Position numbers and translations under genes: made by a program. The notes beneath the pieces are model-generated. The model saw nothing but the letters and a program-made list of their open reading frames with translations. It was not told the DNA's origin and ran no database searches. 64,000 nt of DNA from Terana coerulea (Eukaryota; Basidiomycota; Agaricomycetes; Polyporales; Phanerochaetaceae), in NCBI GenBank assembly GCA_024811115.1, contig JAKOGH010000296.1, positions 62,001 to 126,000 on the forward strand, written 5' to 3'. Shown here one piece after another: positions 23,042-34,782 of this stretch. Each line of letters begins with the position of its first letter. The first letter of the stretch is position 1.

Positions 23042-24504
23042 TCAGTCATCCTGAGGAGGACCAAACCGGAATCTCTTGTAAAGTTTTAATAGCACGTCGT
23101 TAGAAGTGAGGGTGAGGATGCTGCAGGATGTGTTCAGTGACATTGTACACAGAATGAATGGTATAGTACGGACGTGTGTGGTGCTATGCGCAGAAAATGC
23201 GCTGTCGAGCCCTTGTACCAGCCAAGAGGACCTTCGGCTTGCAATGTTTTCCATAAGCAGTCTATAGGATTCTTATACAAGAGCCCGACGTGTCTCCCAT
23301 CCGGCATCACCTTCGTCGGTTGGTTGTACATACGTGTCAGAGCCTGTAAGTCTGTGTCAGCTAATTCGATATACCTGAATCGGGCAAACTCACCGTGTCG
23401 GCAGGTTGCATCATGATGAGCACGCATATGCCAGATACTGAGCTGCTAGCAAGGTACGTCCATATACTGTCAGGATCCGAGATACCATTCTTCGCCAGCT
23501 GGTTCTTCGTCCAGTTGTATGTTGGTAGTTGGACCTACGAAACGACTCGGTTATGGCATGCCTCACGTACTGGTGATGTGGACTCACAGACGATCCCATG
23601 GAAGTTCTTAGGACGGCGGCATCGACTCCACGCACAAGGCCCCTAAAGCCCTCCGCCCGGAATATTGTTGACAGGGCGTCGAATGAGTTTTTGTAGAAGT
23701 GCTGGGCTCCAACCGGTAGTGCAGGCGAATATGCCTAGTACGTTGTCATCAATATTAGTTCTCAGCTGCACATAGGAAGATAACTTGCCTGCATCCGTGC
23801 TTTTATCAAGAACAAGGGGTTTCCAAGAGCAGCTACAGAGGTTACATTATCAGTATCCCGCATTTACATAGGTAGTTATTACCTACCGCCAACTGCACCG
23901 CTCGCTGCGCCTGCCGCAACTGACGTGACTGGCATCTGGTCCTCCGGCCGAAGACCAACGAGCCGGTTCAGTGTTCGTCTGAGTGGTTCATAGAATCCTA
24001 CAAGGAATGAGATGAGGCGGTTACAAACTGCGGGCGGCATGCTTACCGAGTCTTGAGCCGTTCAGCAATATCTTGAGCGAAACTGGTTGAGTTCTACACC
24101 TTCTCGTCATAAGAGTGATGGCTCACTTGGTATGCATACTACTGGGTGTCAATGTATGCAGAGGTGAAATTATGCAACACTACTCACGGCCGGCGGAAGA
24201 CCCCTTTGCATCCCACGGATACCCTCATACTTCCACGTTTTCGCCAGCACGTCGAACACGTTCTTATATACCCTCACACCCCCATCCTTCGCGAGTTCAC
24301 CCTGCAGCTGCATTCGTGTCTTTGCGACCTCTGGGACATTAGATACTGTCACCTAAGCAAACCATCATGTCTCGTCAGAAGTGTGATTAGGTTGAGTTAT
24401 ACGCTTGGAAGAACACGTACCGCAACGCATCCTGCAATGCCACCTAGGACGAAACCTTCCGCCGTCGAGATTGCTTGAAGATTCTTAGACTTCTCCTGGC
24501 TCAT
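23042..24504 (-). CDS. OAC1: Mitochondrial carrier, Oac1/SLC25A35 type
   Basis: Inner mitochondrial membrane transporter; yeast Oac1 moves oxaloacetate, sulfate and related anions. Start at 24504: MSQEKSKNLQAISTAEGF, then VLGGIAGCVA for helix 1. Carrier signatures: NVPEVAKTRMQLQGEL in repeat 1 with KTWKYEGIRGMQRGL; repeat 2 has TSVAAGAASGAVGGALGNPL, then LIKARMQAYSPALP and EGFRGLVRGVDAAVLRTSMG; repeat 3 has YNQPTKVMPDGRHVGLLYKN and GPLGWYKGSTAHFLRIAPHT. It ends FRFGPPQDD with the stop at 23042. Several short GT-AG introns were traced; the exon around YAYQILLNGSRLGFYEPLRR joins cleanly. Substrate is inferred from the family only. Confidence 0.85.
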
Positions 24505-24846
24505 TTCAGAGAAGTGTTAGACACAAATGCAGGCTGGGGGAAGATATATAGGTTAACCAAGCGCCAGAAGAAGCGGGAGGGATGCGACCCCGTTCGGAGT
24601 ACCGGGCATGTTTGAAAGCTCGTCAAACGCGTCGGGGTCGAATGACTCTTTACGCGCTCATCCCCGATAACCCCGATCATACGTAGTCGGACATTTTATA
24701 CTTTAGTCGCTGCAGAGGATCGATATACAGTAGGTATAACAGACACACTTTATGTAACTATCCAAAAATTTAGACTGAGCATGAGACCGGAGACGGTGTA
24801 CATGTAAGGGTGCGTAAGAATGCAAGACATACAGACCCAGAAACCC
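24505..24846. other. Intergenic, carrier promoter and dynactin 3' region
   Basis: About 340 bases between two minus-strand genes; nothing further was recognised. Confidence 0.5.
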
Positions 24847-25581
24847 TTACGCCCCGTCCCCTCTACGAAGCCGATTGAACTTGGGCAACATTTCCCGCAG
24901 GTACTCTGCATGTTTTCTTCGCAGATCCGCTTCCTGTATTCGTCCTCTTCCACTCCATACGCGACGTTCCGAATTTGGGCCATATATGACCGTGTACTCA
25001 TCCAGAATCTCCTCTTCTGTAGGGACGACCAGGCAGCCGGCACCGATCACACAGTAAGAGGACAGCCGCGTTGTAAAGTGTATTCTGGCTTTTGTACAGA
25101 TGGTGTTGAAGTTACCCATGGGAGATTCGACACCTACAAGCGTATTTAGCTGTGAGCCCGAGTAGAAGCATGGAATGCACTCACGACAACCGATTTCGAA
25201 CAGGTTGTCATCCCCGATCCTCATGACCTCTTTCCGTCTGCGCCTATAAGTAGTGTTCATCTGCCCAAGATAACTGCTTACCTGTTCAAAATGATTGCGC
25301 CTTCCTCAATAATACATCCCGACCCAATGACAATGGGTCCCGCGGCCGCGAATAATGTCGCCTTGGGATGAACGATAGTGCCTACAGAAAACGTGAGCAA
25401 AGACAGATACAAGTCGATGAATACAGCGTACTGACCTGCCCCGATGGTGATGTCGCCCTTCATATCCACATCCTGGCAAACCACAGCTTTGGAGTGGATG
25501 CTGAATTTGTCACTCCTTTACAAGGGAGTCAGTGAAAGAACGGCACATAAAATGGGAACGTTCGTACTTTGGTCTTGACAT
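24847..25581 (-). CDS. DCTN6: Dynactin subunit 6 (p27), left-handed beta-helix protein
   Basis: Pointed-end subunit of dynactin, the dynein activator. Start at 25581 (MSRPK, intron, SDKFSIHSKAVVCQDVD). Hexapeptide-type repeats follow: DITIGAGTIVHPKATLFAAA, GPIVIGSGCIIEEGAIILN, MRIGDDNLFEIGC, SPMGNFNTICTKARIHFTT and SYCVIGAGCLVVPTEE. The C-terminal helix contains EEILDEYTVIYGPNSERRVW and AEYLREMLPKFNRL, stop at 24847. Length about 190 residues, normal for p27. Introns are short GT-AG; no frame break was found. Confidence 0.9.
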
Positions 25582-25994
25582 GACACCGCGTAATCCACGT
25601 ACTATGTATTGCCAGTCCCGTCAATGGCCTATGGTAAGGTTTGAGCGGATGTCAGTCTTCGCCTCTTGAACCATGACCGTACGGGTATATGAGTGGGTTG
25701 CGTCAACCTGTCATGGCGCGTTCATTACCGTGACTGCTGTAGATTATTTTCAACGCTTGCGCGTCGTTCGATGGCTGCCTTGAGACTCTGCGAATACTGA
25801 GGCAGAGAAAGACGTAGTGTTTGTTGCTCGAGATGATGGAAGTATGAAGCAGACATGCAATGGGCGCTACGGGAGAGAAAAGCAGAGCTCCGTGACAGTC
25901 AGTTGCCGTTCTGGGACGCGTTCCTCACCGTGTCGCACGACGAGTCCGACGAACCCTCACGACAGTTCACGACAGCGACAAATGACCGGATAGA
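25582..25994. other. Divergent promoter between dynactin p27 and sorting nexin
   Basis: About 410 bases between oppositely directed genes. No extra gene was recognised. Confidence 0.55.
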
Positions 25995-28900
25995 ATGAGC
26001 GCACTCAGCAGACAGAGCTGGATAATCTTGGCGGTGCTTGGGCTGGTCGTGTCTGCGGTGTACCACATCCTGTCTTCGCCCATCACGCTGCTCCTGCTGT
26101 CCCCTCTCATTCTACTGCTCACGATCGTCGCTTTCTTTGCTCTAAATCTCGTACTGGCCTACGTACTCGACCTGAACCGACCACCAACAATTAGTCCGCC
26201 GCCCGTCGCCGGACGCCCTCTGGCATTCTCGACACCCGCGGCATGGCAGGCCGTCCTGACGCGGTCACAGTGGTCGACCAAACCACCGAACTCCCTGGTC
26301 CCTCTCTATCCTGACGCCCCCGCACTATCCGCCGCGCTGAACGACATTCTCATTCTGATAGTCAGGGACTTTGTGCTGTCATGGTACCGCGAGCTGTCCA
26401 GCTCGCCGTCCTTTCCGACGGCGGTGTCCGGGACGATGCACACTTCGATTGGACGGCTCCTGAAGCGCATCGAGAACTTGGACCTACCTGCTCTGGTTGT
26501 AAAACGAATAATGCCGAAGGTCACTGCCCATATAGAGCTGTTCCGCGAGTCCGAGGTCGGCACTCCGAGGGGCAGGCTTGGAGAGACGGTTAACCCATTC
26601 CGAGGAGCTGGACCTGTTGCTTGCTAGTCGTTATGCGAGCCGCGGCGGAGGCAAGCTTCATCCTGCCGTAGACAACTTGTCCTCAACGTTTACGAAGCAG
26701 ACGGAGGAGAATCACCTAAGAGGATTGGTGGACAGAGCCTTGCCACACATCCTCCCGGAGAAGGAAGCTGGTAGTGAATGCGTCAATATCGTCGTCCGCG
26801 AGATTGTCGCATGCTCTGTTCTTTATCCAGTCATGGACATGTTTGCGGATCCCGACTTTTGGAATCGCACACTCGACTCAGCGGTGAGCAAACTCTTCGC
26901 GCATATATTTTGCTATTTCTGACATCAGACTGTCGAGTAGGCTGGAGCGGCCATCCGCCAACAGTAGGTCATTATAGCTCATATTTCCGCGTTGCGATAT
27001 TGTGCTTATAGCTATGGCTAGGAAGCTCATATCCAGAGTACGTAATGTGCTGGAAGCCCAATTGCCGCGGTCGGAAACGCGTACGACAGAACCTGCGATG
27101 CCGACCACAGATAGGATTACCATCCGTACGGACACAAGACACTTTGAATCTTTTCTCCGTAGCATCAGCCGTTGCTCTTCTCTTCTGGATGCCCGACGGT
27201 TGAGGAGTGATATCATGGGGAGAGATTAGGCGAACAAGGGCCATACTCGGTTGGTACCACATGACTTCCGCATTCAAGCCATGAGCTGACCTCGTCTTAG
27301 CCAACCATGAAAACGAGGAATGGATTAACGGCGAGAAAACTGAAGACATCGTGGCTTTCCTGGATCGGCTCTACACCGCTAAGCGCAAAGCTGAGAAACG
27401 TATCGCAGTACTGGGTGGCGAACCGGATGCAGTGCGTATGCACGCGATGCTTCACTTACCGTCACTCACTATATAATTCACAGCGACCACTTTCTGCATC
27501 GCCAGAACCCTATAGCGGGTCACGGATATCGCTACGCGACGTGCTCACGAATCCGACGTCCCTCTCTTATTTCATGGAGTTCATGGACAGGCGGAAACGA
27601 TCTTTACTGGTCCAATTCTGGCTCACAGTTGAAAGTTTCAAAAATCCGCTGGAGTCTGTGGACTCTGGCAGCGAGAGCGACGATGACGAGCCTATACGGG
27701 ACCCTTCGCTGTCTGCCACCCTGAAAGAGGACATCCTGATGATGAACGAGCTGTACTTCTCCGGGCTGGCGCCGGACCCCGCCCTCGCCGTGATATCGCA
27801 GAAGCACGTCAACGCCATCCGCTCGTTTGGAGTGGAGGACGACCCGCCGACGTCCTCGTCCGAGAAGCGGGTCCGTAAAGCCGTTATGCTTGCCCAGCGA
27901 CAAGTCGAACGCGACATGGAGCACCAGGATTTCGAGGATTTCCAACGGTCGGAGCTGTGGTTCCGCGTCCTCAGCGAGAGCGACCTGAACCCGAAGTCGA
28001 CGGGAACCACTCCGGCGCAGATCATGAACCGCGCTTCAACTCTTATTGACGAGGGTGCACTTCAGCACAATATGCCCAAGGCGAGGTCTGATACTGCCCC
28101 GCCCCAGTTCCTGCGTCCACACCGACCATCCCCTCTCGGGCTGTTCCACATTGAGGAGATGACAATTGCATCCCTCCCGACCCATGTTGTCACGGCCGGT
28201 GGCGGCATCCGAGCCTCGCCGTCAGATCTAGAGCTCCTAATGTCCCCGTCAGGCGAGCCTGGCTCAACATCGTCGCGCGCACCCCTGTTCGACGACCCGG
28301 AGGATAACAAGTTCGACCAAGCGTTGGAAGCGCATTCGCAACGGATGGAGGCCATCCAGGCCGCCCTCACGGACATCATTGCACTGGACAGGCACGAGCA
28401 CTTCCAGGGGGGAGGGCGGGGACCTCTCCGAGAGCACCTTGGCGCCGCCTCCGCGCCTGAGCACACGCACGCCCTCGGACGACGCGCGCGGCGAGCCTGC
28501 GTCCGACGACGAGGCCGACGCCGACGAGCAGGCCACGGACGGCGGCGCGCCGTCGTTCGCACCCGCGGGGCCGGGCGACCTGCACCTCGCGCACGAGATC
28601 GCGCGGCTCGGGACGAAGCTCGCGAGCCTTGAGACGCAGGCGGGGATGCTCGGCACGCTGCTGAAGAAGGCGGAGCTCGCGGGCGACGCGCAGGAGCTGC
28701 GGCTGCTGCAGCGCTCGCAGGCGTCGCTCGCACGCGAGCAGCGCGCGCTCGGCTTCCAGCGGAGCCAGTACGAGCAGCAGGAGGCCGCGAACCGGCTCGT
28801 GTCGGACCGCACGCGCATCGCGATCGTGAACTCGGCGGTGGGCGAGGAGGACGGGCGGGCGGTGGTGCGGTACCTGGTCGAGATCCAGCAGCTCGCGGCC

Positions 28901-30129
28901 GACGGGAGCTTCGCGTCGGGCTGGGTCGTCGCGCGGCGGTACAACGAGTTCTTCAACATGCATAATAAACTCCGGGAGCGGTACGCGCCCGTCAAAACGC
29001 TGGACTTTCCCGGGAAGCGGCTCGTCACCTCGTTGTCCAACAGCTTCGTGGACTCCCGGCGGACTGCGCTCGAGAAGTATATGCAGGTCCGCACCCGCAC
29101 GTCTTCGTAGCCTTGCGTGCGCGCTGACGCTTTCCGCAGAGCCTCATCACGATCCCCGCCGTCTGCGAAAGCGCGGAGCTGCGCGTCTTCCTCTCGCGCG
29201 ACTCGCCCTTCATGGCCGCGCCGCCCGCGGACGCGAAGGCCGCGGCGCCGGCGGCGGGCGCGGGCCTCATGCGCAGCATGTACAAGTCTGTGACAGACAG
29301 CATCGACGACATGTTCTTCGGGCCGTCGATGCTGGACGTGATCATCCAGCGGCTGACGTCGCAGGCGGCGGGGGCCGTCGGCATCGTCGGCTCGGGCGTG
29401 CACGACGAGGAGCTCGTCGCGCAGGCGCTGCGCGCGTCCGCGCGCGCGGCGAGCGAGACAGCCTGCTGCAGCTCCCCGGCGACCTGAAGCCGCTCGAGGG
29501 CGAGAGCAGCACGTCGAGCTTCTCGAGCCCGATCTGCGACCTCGTCCTGGCGGTGTTTGAGCTGAACAAGAAGAACAACTGGCTGCGGCGGCAGGCGATC
29601 GTGATTATTCTGCAGCAGGTGTTTGGAGGGACGATTGAGCGGTGAGTGATCTTCGGATTTGGTGTGTGTTGTGTGAAGAAGCTGACCTGTGTTACAGGAA
29701 ACTACGAGAGACGGCGAAAGCTTTCCTGGACGAGTCGCATTTGCTGGGGTACATTGGCATCTTCCGCGGCGCGCTGTGGGAGAACGGCCGCCTGAAGACG
29801 AGCGGGCCCCCGCGTACGGCTGAGGAGAAGCTGCGCACGCGAGACGATGCGAATCGGAAGCTGTCCGCGCTCATGCCTGGTGCGTCCACACCCGCGGTCT
29901 TGGTGTCTTCACGCTGACTGCGATGTAGACCTTGGAGCGAACATGATCGGACGCTCGAACGCTAGGAGGGGTGCGAGGAGGCTGTTCGCTGTCCTGCAGA
30001 ACCGGCGGCTCAACCAGCATTTGATATATACCATTGTGGATGAGGTGCGTCCGAACTATCCGCGGCTGAGATGTCTGCTGAAGGCATGATCAGGTTTTTG
30101 CTGCATTATTTCCTGAGCCTTCAAATTGA
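25995..30129 (+). CDS. Sorting nexin with two N-terminal membrane helices, PXA, RGS, PX and nexin-C domains (Mdm1/SNX13-25 type)
   Basis: ER-anchored tether family linking ER to vacuole/endosome or lipid droplets. The N-terminus has two hydrophobic helices (IILAVLGLVVSAVYHILSS and LLLLSPLILLLTIVAFF). PXA domain: ALNDILILIVRDFVLSWYRE, LLASRYASRGGGKLHPAVD, VVREIVACSVLYPVMDMFAD. RGS domain: LRDVLTNPTSLSYFMEFMDR with QFWLTVESFKNP. PX domain about 28.85-29.2 kb: WVVARRYNEFFNMHNKLRER, LDFPGKRLVTSLSNSFVDSR. Nexin-C: ICDLVLAVFELNKKNNWLRR, then LNQHLIYTIVDEV and end FAALFPEPSN, stop 30127-30129. Frame breaks: extra G at about 26559, extra G in the GGGG run 27217-27220, extra G in the six-G run 28407-28412, and a missing base near 29456. 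Each one-base correction restores the family sequence. DNA from about 28.4 to 29.6 kb is markedly GC-rich. Confidence 0.9.
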
Positions 30130-30939
30130 GTTATGACCTCCACGTGTGTCTCGCCATATTTCTTCTGTTGTTGTGTTCCTGAATGGCTATCTTGAGAGAG
30201 CTGTCGGTTACAGTTTTCATGGCCGCACAGCCCTCCGAATCCTCTGCCGGAAAAACCATATCTGACAACTGGCAAGCACCTGTACTTCGACGGCACCACC
30301 TGCTTTCATGTGTGTCCAGGCCGCCAGTGTCTTCCCTAGACCTTTTATTTCGGTACTTTCTCGGCGCCTGCGAGTGTGTGCGTATGGCGCCGGTCTTCTG
30401 TTCTCACCGCTGGTACTCGGTGCTCTTCGGCATCGACGGGGCACTTGTGGCGCAGTGTATTGAACGTTTCTCTGTGCTCCGGAACGGGATGCGGGCTGGC
30501 GGATCAGAGCACGCAAATCCCCCACATCCCCACATGCTACCCGCAACGTGCGCATGCGCGAACGCCAGTTTCGGACCCCCGGGAGCAGAGACTTCTGTTT
30601 TGGTGAACACCCACATGAATCACTCCGTCGTTCCTGTGCTACGCAGTAGTGGGTTACGGGGAAGGACTGACATCTGCACATGTTTAGAATTTGGGGCTTG
30701 AGAGACATTTCAGCTCTGCGTCGTCGCATGCTTCCTTGCATCGATTCCTGCCAATCGCGGCCAAGCCACTGAGCCCAACACATGCACCGTTCTGCCGGCG
30801 GCGTGCCCCGCATGAGAAGCGTCGCGAGCCACATTGGCCGGCCCTCGATAAGCCCCAGCAGCATACAGCCCCCCTCGCCGCCAACGTGCTTCAACTCGCT
30901 GTTCCCAATCGCGCCGCGTTCGTTGCCGGGGGCCCCGTG
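30130..30939. other. Intergenic, RNase T2 upstream region
   Basis: About 800 bases. Long overlapping frames on both strands (e.g. 30217-30894 minus) have no recognisable motif and probably result from GC-rich composition. Confidence 0.5.
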
Positions 30940-30946
30940 TATATAT
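30940..30946 (+). promoter_or_regulatory. TATA box of RNase T2
   Basis: TATATAT 51-57 bases upstream of the start at 30997, the same spacing as in the protease genes. Confidence 0.65.
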
Positions 30947-30996
30947 CATGCCAGGGGCGACGCAGGGAGAAGTGAGCCACCCCCAGCCCAGCCGCC

Positions 30997-32734
30997 ATGC
31001 TCGCTGCCGTCGTCGTCCTCGGTGCCCTCGCGGGCCACGCCCTCGCCAGTCCCTACCTCGCCGACGTCACCCCCGCGAACCTCTTCAAGCGCCTCAGCAC
31101 CAGCTGCGGCACGAGCGGCCAGACGTCCTGCCACAACACCACCAAGCAGACCAACCTTTGCTGCTTCGAGTCTCCTGGAGTAAGTCTCTCTGCTCGACGC
31201 CGGAGCGATGTTGTATAGCGAGCTCAGAGTAGTCATGTTTGCGGGATCTGTCGCGGGACAGCGATTGGGCGCTCCGCTCCTTTAAGGCGCTCCGTATCAT
31301 CCGCTCGGCCCGCCAAACACTGTATCTTTGCAGGATATCTGTCTTACTGAGGGATTTTTCTAGGGCCTGCTGCTGCAAACGCAGTTCTGGGACACAAACC
31401 CCTCTACTGGACCCTCGAACAGCTGGACCATCCACGGCCTCTGGCCAGACAAGTCAGTCTCTGTTTCATGCGCATATAATCATCTGTCCTCACTGTCCTT
31501 GCTTCAGCTGCGATGGCACCTTCACCGAAAACTGCGACTCATCGCGCGACTACACCGACATTGCCGGCCTGCTCACTGCCCAGGGCGCGGCCTCCACGTT
31601 GTCGGTCATGCAGGAAGTAAGCTTCAGCCCATCCCATTCGACATGCTTTGCGCGTATGCTGACGCGTGCGCAGTTCTGGGTAGACATCAACGGGCAGAAC
31701 GAGCAGTTCTGGGAGCACGAGTGGAGCACGCACGGGACGTGCTACAGCACGCTCAAGACGTCGTGCCTCCCGAGCGGGAGCGCCAAGGGCGCCGAGGCCG
31801 TCGCGTTCTTCCAGACCGTCGTCCGTCTCTTCCAGGTCAGTCCCCGCGCCCCGCCCCACCCCTGATGAGCGTGCGCTGACGCGCCGCCCCGCGCAGTCGC
31901 TGCCGACGTACGACTGGCTCTCCGCGGGCGGCATCACGCCGAGCAGCAGCAAGACGTACACCCTCGCCGCGATCACCGCCGCGCTGAAGGCCAAGGCCGG
32001 CGTCACGCCCGCGCTCGACTGCACGTCCGGCGCGCTGAACCAGATCTCGTGGTACTTCAACCTCAAGGGCTCCGTCATCGACGGCGACTTTGTCATGATC
32101 GGTGCGTCGTCTGCGTGCGTGTGTGCGTTGAAGAGAATGATGCTGAGGATGGTGTGTGATAGATGCGCCGAAGGCGGGATCGTGTGCGTCGACGGGGCTG
32201 AAGTACCCGCTCAAGACGGGCTCATCTACTGGCACGACTACTGTGAGTCCTCTCGGTCTTACTCCTCATCTGCGGCTTACTCATTCATTCAACACAGTCC
32301 ACCGGATCCTCCCCTACTGGTGGTAGCGTGAGCAACCCTCATCCCTCACCTATACACGCTCCAGACTGACCACCCCACAGGGCACCCTCCCGACCAAAGC
32401 GACGCTGCACGCGAGCACGACCGGCGGGCTGCTCACCGCCGGCACCTGGTCGACGCAGACGCTCGCGACGTACACCATCTCCGGCTCCGCGTCCTCCTTC
32501 ACGCTCTCGACGTCCAAGGGCAGCTGCGGCGTGTCGTCCGGCACGTTCGCGTGCGGCAGCGGCGTGACCGCGACGGCGTTCAGCGCGGTGACGTCCGGCT
32601 CGAGCCTGCTGCTCGCGTCCGGCGGCTCGACCGCGTTCACGAGCGACGCGTCCCCGAGCGGCAGCACGGTGGAGACGATCTTCACCGGCAGCTCGCATGC
32701 GGTGGACTACACGATCTCGATCGTCTCGACATAA
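30997..32734 (+). CDS. Secreted ribonuclease T2 with C-terminal extension
   Basis: Extracellular or vacuolar acid RNase cutting single-stranded RNA via 2',3'-cyclic phosphate. Signal peptide MLAAVVVLGALAGHALAS. Catalytic motif CAS I is SWTIHGLWPDN and CAS II is FWEHEWSTHGTCYSTL, with both catalytic His and the Glu/Lys-type context kept. Cysteines CGTSGQTSC and TNLCCFESPG match the fungal family. Exons: 30997-31179, 31364-31452, 31508-31616, 31674-31835, 31897-32101, from 32163, a short Ser/Gly/Thr linker exon near 32300, then the C-terminal exon ending at 32734. The linker (TGSSTGTT, STGSSPTGGS) separates the RNase domain from a C-terminal beta-rich domain of about 115 residues (GTLPTKATLHASTTGGLL to VDYTISIVST), as in fungal Rny1-like and Irpex/Lentinula-type T2 enzymes. 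Strong G/C preference at third positions. Confidence 0.93.
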
Positions 32735-33101
32735 TGTATTTTACGGTGTAGCATGGTCATGTCAGATGTGTGGTACTAGGGACAAATGCAGATTACTTGT
32801 GTTTATTCATGTTCGCGATGCTTTACACCAGCCGGTCGCCTTCTGAGCCGACCGCACATGCCGGCATACCGACCCCTCTTCTGCGCGTACTTCCCCTTCC
32901 TAAGATGCACATGCGTTCAGCTAGCCACACCAGGCTGTTGCCACCAAACTCGGCCAGGTGGTTCTGAGCGGCTTCGTTGTACTACGTCCGACCCCGCTCA
33001 GGCTCACGCGGGCTCCTCCCCATCCTACTCAGCTAGCTCGTTGCCACCCCTTCACTAGTTTCACTCGTCGCCCCCTGGCTCGGTAGCGTCGATGCTAGAG
33101 T
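32735..33101. other. Intergenic, no gene recognised
   Basis: About 370 bases, the 3' flanks of two convergent genes. Confidence 0.5.
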
Positions 33102-34782
33102 TCAAGAAATCCGCGTGATCCACGCGACGATGGAATAAGAATTGATCTGAAGCCTGGAGAGCGCGCGTGTGCGACGTCCTGTTTGTTCAAGAAAGCTGCT
33201 GTTGATGCTGTGGATCCATTCGTTGAGGTCCAAGTGCCTGGGAATCGGTCGACTGAAGGTGCTGCAAGAGGGAGCCTCGATGCTCCTGCCTAGGATTTGC
33301 CGAATACCGTCCATCCGGGAACGCGGCGGCACAGCAGTGCAGGGGAGCTGCCATCCTGCGCAGCAGAGCTCTCGTCCCTCAGGAGGGCTTCCTGCGCACG
33401 CACGTGGGGCAGCAGCTCCTGCGTCCGCATCCGTCTTCTCGGCGCGCTGGAGCACCAACTCGCAGAGCGCGAGGTCGTTCGCGATGCACGTCTGCTCGCG
33501 CGCGTACCTCTGCTCGACGCCGGTCTGGTCCTGCTCGTGCTGCCGCGCGAGCCGCGCCTGCTCGCGCGCAAACTCACGTTCGAGGTTGGCCTGCGCGAGC
33601 GCGAGCGCGTCCGCGACGCGCGACTGCTTGTGCTGCAGGCCGGCCTGGCGCTCGAGGTTCTCGCGCCGCCTGCGTTGGCTGAGGGCGTGGTTGGCCTTGA
33701 TGTCGACCCATTGCGTCTTGATGTTGTCGCCCAGCGGTGCTATGCGCTCATCATCAAGACCATTTAGGTGTGGGTCACCGCTGGGAGAACCTGTCGTGCG
33801 CGCACCCGGCCGAGGATCGTTATTGACAGTGGAAGGTGGAGACGACAGGGTAATGGCATGCGTAGATGGCAGTTTTTGGAACTTCTAGGGGAGGCCTGCG
33901 AACGTAGGCCTGTGGAAAAAATGAGATTGAGTGGCAGCGTATGAGCGGGACGACCTACGCTTGGACGCTTTATCGGGCTCGGGAGACACAGAGGGAGGTC
34001 GCTTGGCCGACGGCGCTTGCAGCGTACTGGCGTCCGGTGCAGAGTCCTCGGGCCCTGGCGCCTGAGTAGAAAATCGTGAACCTGGGGGCGGCTCTGAAGA
34101 GGAGGAGATGGAGTGTGCGGAACAGGCCAGCTTGGACGATGGTTCACTGCTTTTCAATTTGTGGCCCCTGAGAGCCTCGAGCTGTTCACTGTATTGTTTA
34201 TTTAAGCATGTGTTCCTCTGAAGAGCCAACGCTTTGTAGTCTTTGGGGTTATAGCCCTCAGGTAGCTTCAACTCCTCGCATCTTATGTGATTCGCATGGC
34301 ATCTGCGGCACTTGTTCAACTTGTCACCAAGCGGGACGCGACAGGAATGGTTGCCCCTCGATCTTCTGCAGCCGTCGCACTGGTAAAGAATTAGTACGAG
34401 GCGAAAGAAAGACTGGGAATAGCGCACCTTGTTGTTCCCTTCAAGAATAACATCGTCAGGCCATTCGAGTCCGAAGACGACTCTTTGTTTAGAGACTTGC
34501 GTGCCGGGCTTGATGTCATCATCGTTGAACGTCGGGAAAAAGTCAGGTGATACTAAAACGACGGTATACTCGTTTCGGTGGGAGGGGTGCGGCTTATGTA
34601 GTACAGAATTTAGCAGACACACACGGAAGCACGGATGCGATAACAGTGACGTACCATAGAGTGGGAAGTGCGTCTGTCTTCCAGAGCGGTGGGCATTGGC
34701 CTAGACGCTTGAGGAATAACCGGAATGTAACATCTACTGAACTATTGGAGTCGAGCCTATAAGACTCACTCTTGGCACGCAT
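33102..34782 (-). CDS. Unknown protein with zinc-cluster-like cysteine motif and charged coiled coil; in-frame TAG at 33885
   Basis: Not a named family member that I recognise. Spliced reading across an intron (acceptor near 34385) gives NNKCDGCRRSRGNHSCRVPL and KLNKCRRCHANHIRCEELKL. This is six cysteines spaced C-x2-C-x8-C-x10-C-x2-C-x6-C, similar to but wider than the fungal Zn2Cys6 cluster. A Ser/Pro/Lys-rich segment follows to a TAG at 33885-33887. The same frame then stays open to a TGA at 33102 and encodes DERIAPLGDNIKTQWVDIKA, then a long Arg/Glu/Gln-rich helix (LERQAGLQHKQSRVADALAL, EFAREQARLARQHEQDQTGV). That helix looks like real coding sequence, so either an intron removes the TAG or the gene is truncated. 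A GTAGGT donor and poly-pyrimidine acceptor exist at about 33911-33959, but using them changes frame. The N-terminus (start 34782 or earlier) is uncertain and the first intron leaves the frame one base off. Confidence 0.5.

Noticed and set aside
25855..25994. Possible small upstream gene before the sorting nexin
   Set aside because: Only a short frame with no motif; better read as promoter and 5' leader.
28062..29403. Long minus-strand Arg/Ala-rich frames
   Set aside because: They lie opposite the GC-rich sorting nexin exons, which carry clear PX and nexin-C motifs.
30217..30894. 225-codon minus-strand frame upstream of RNase T2
   Set aside because: No motif, overlaps equally long frames on the other strand, and no intron or promoter context; likely compositional.
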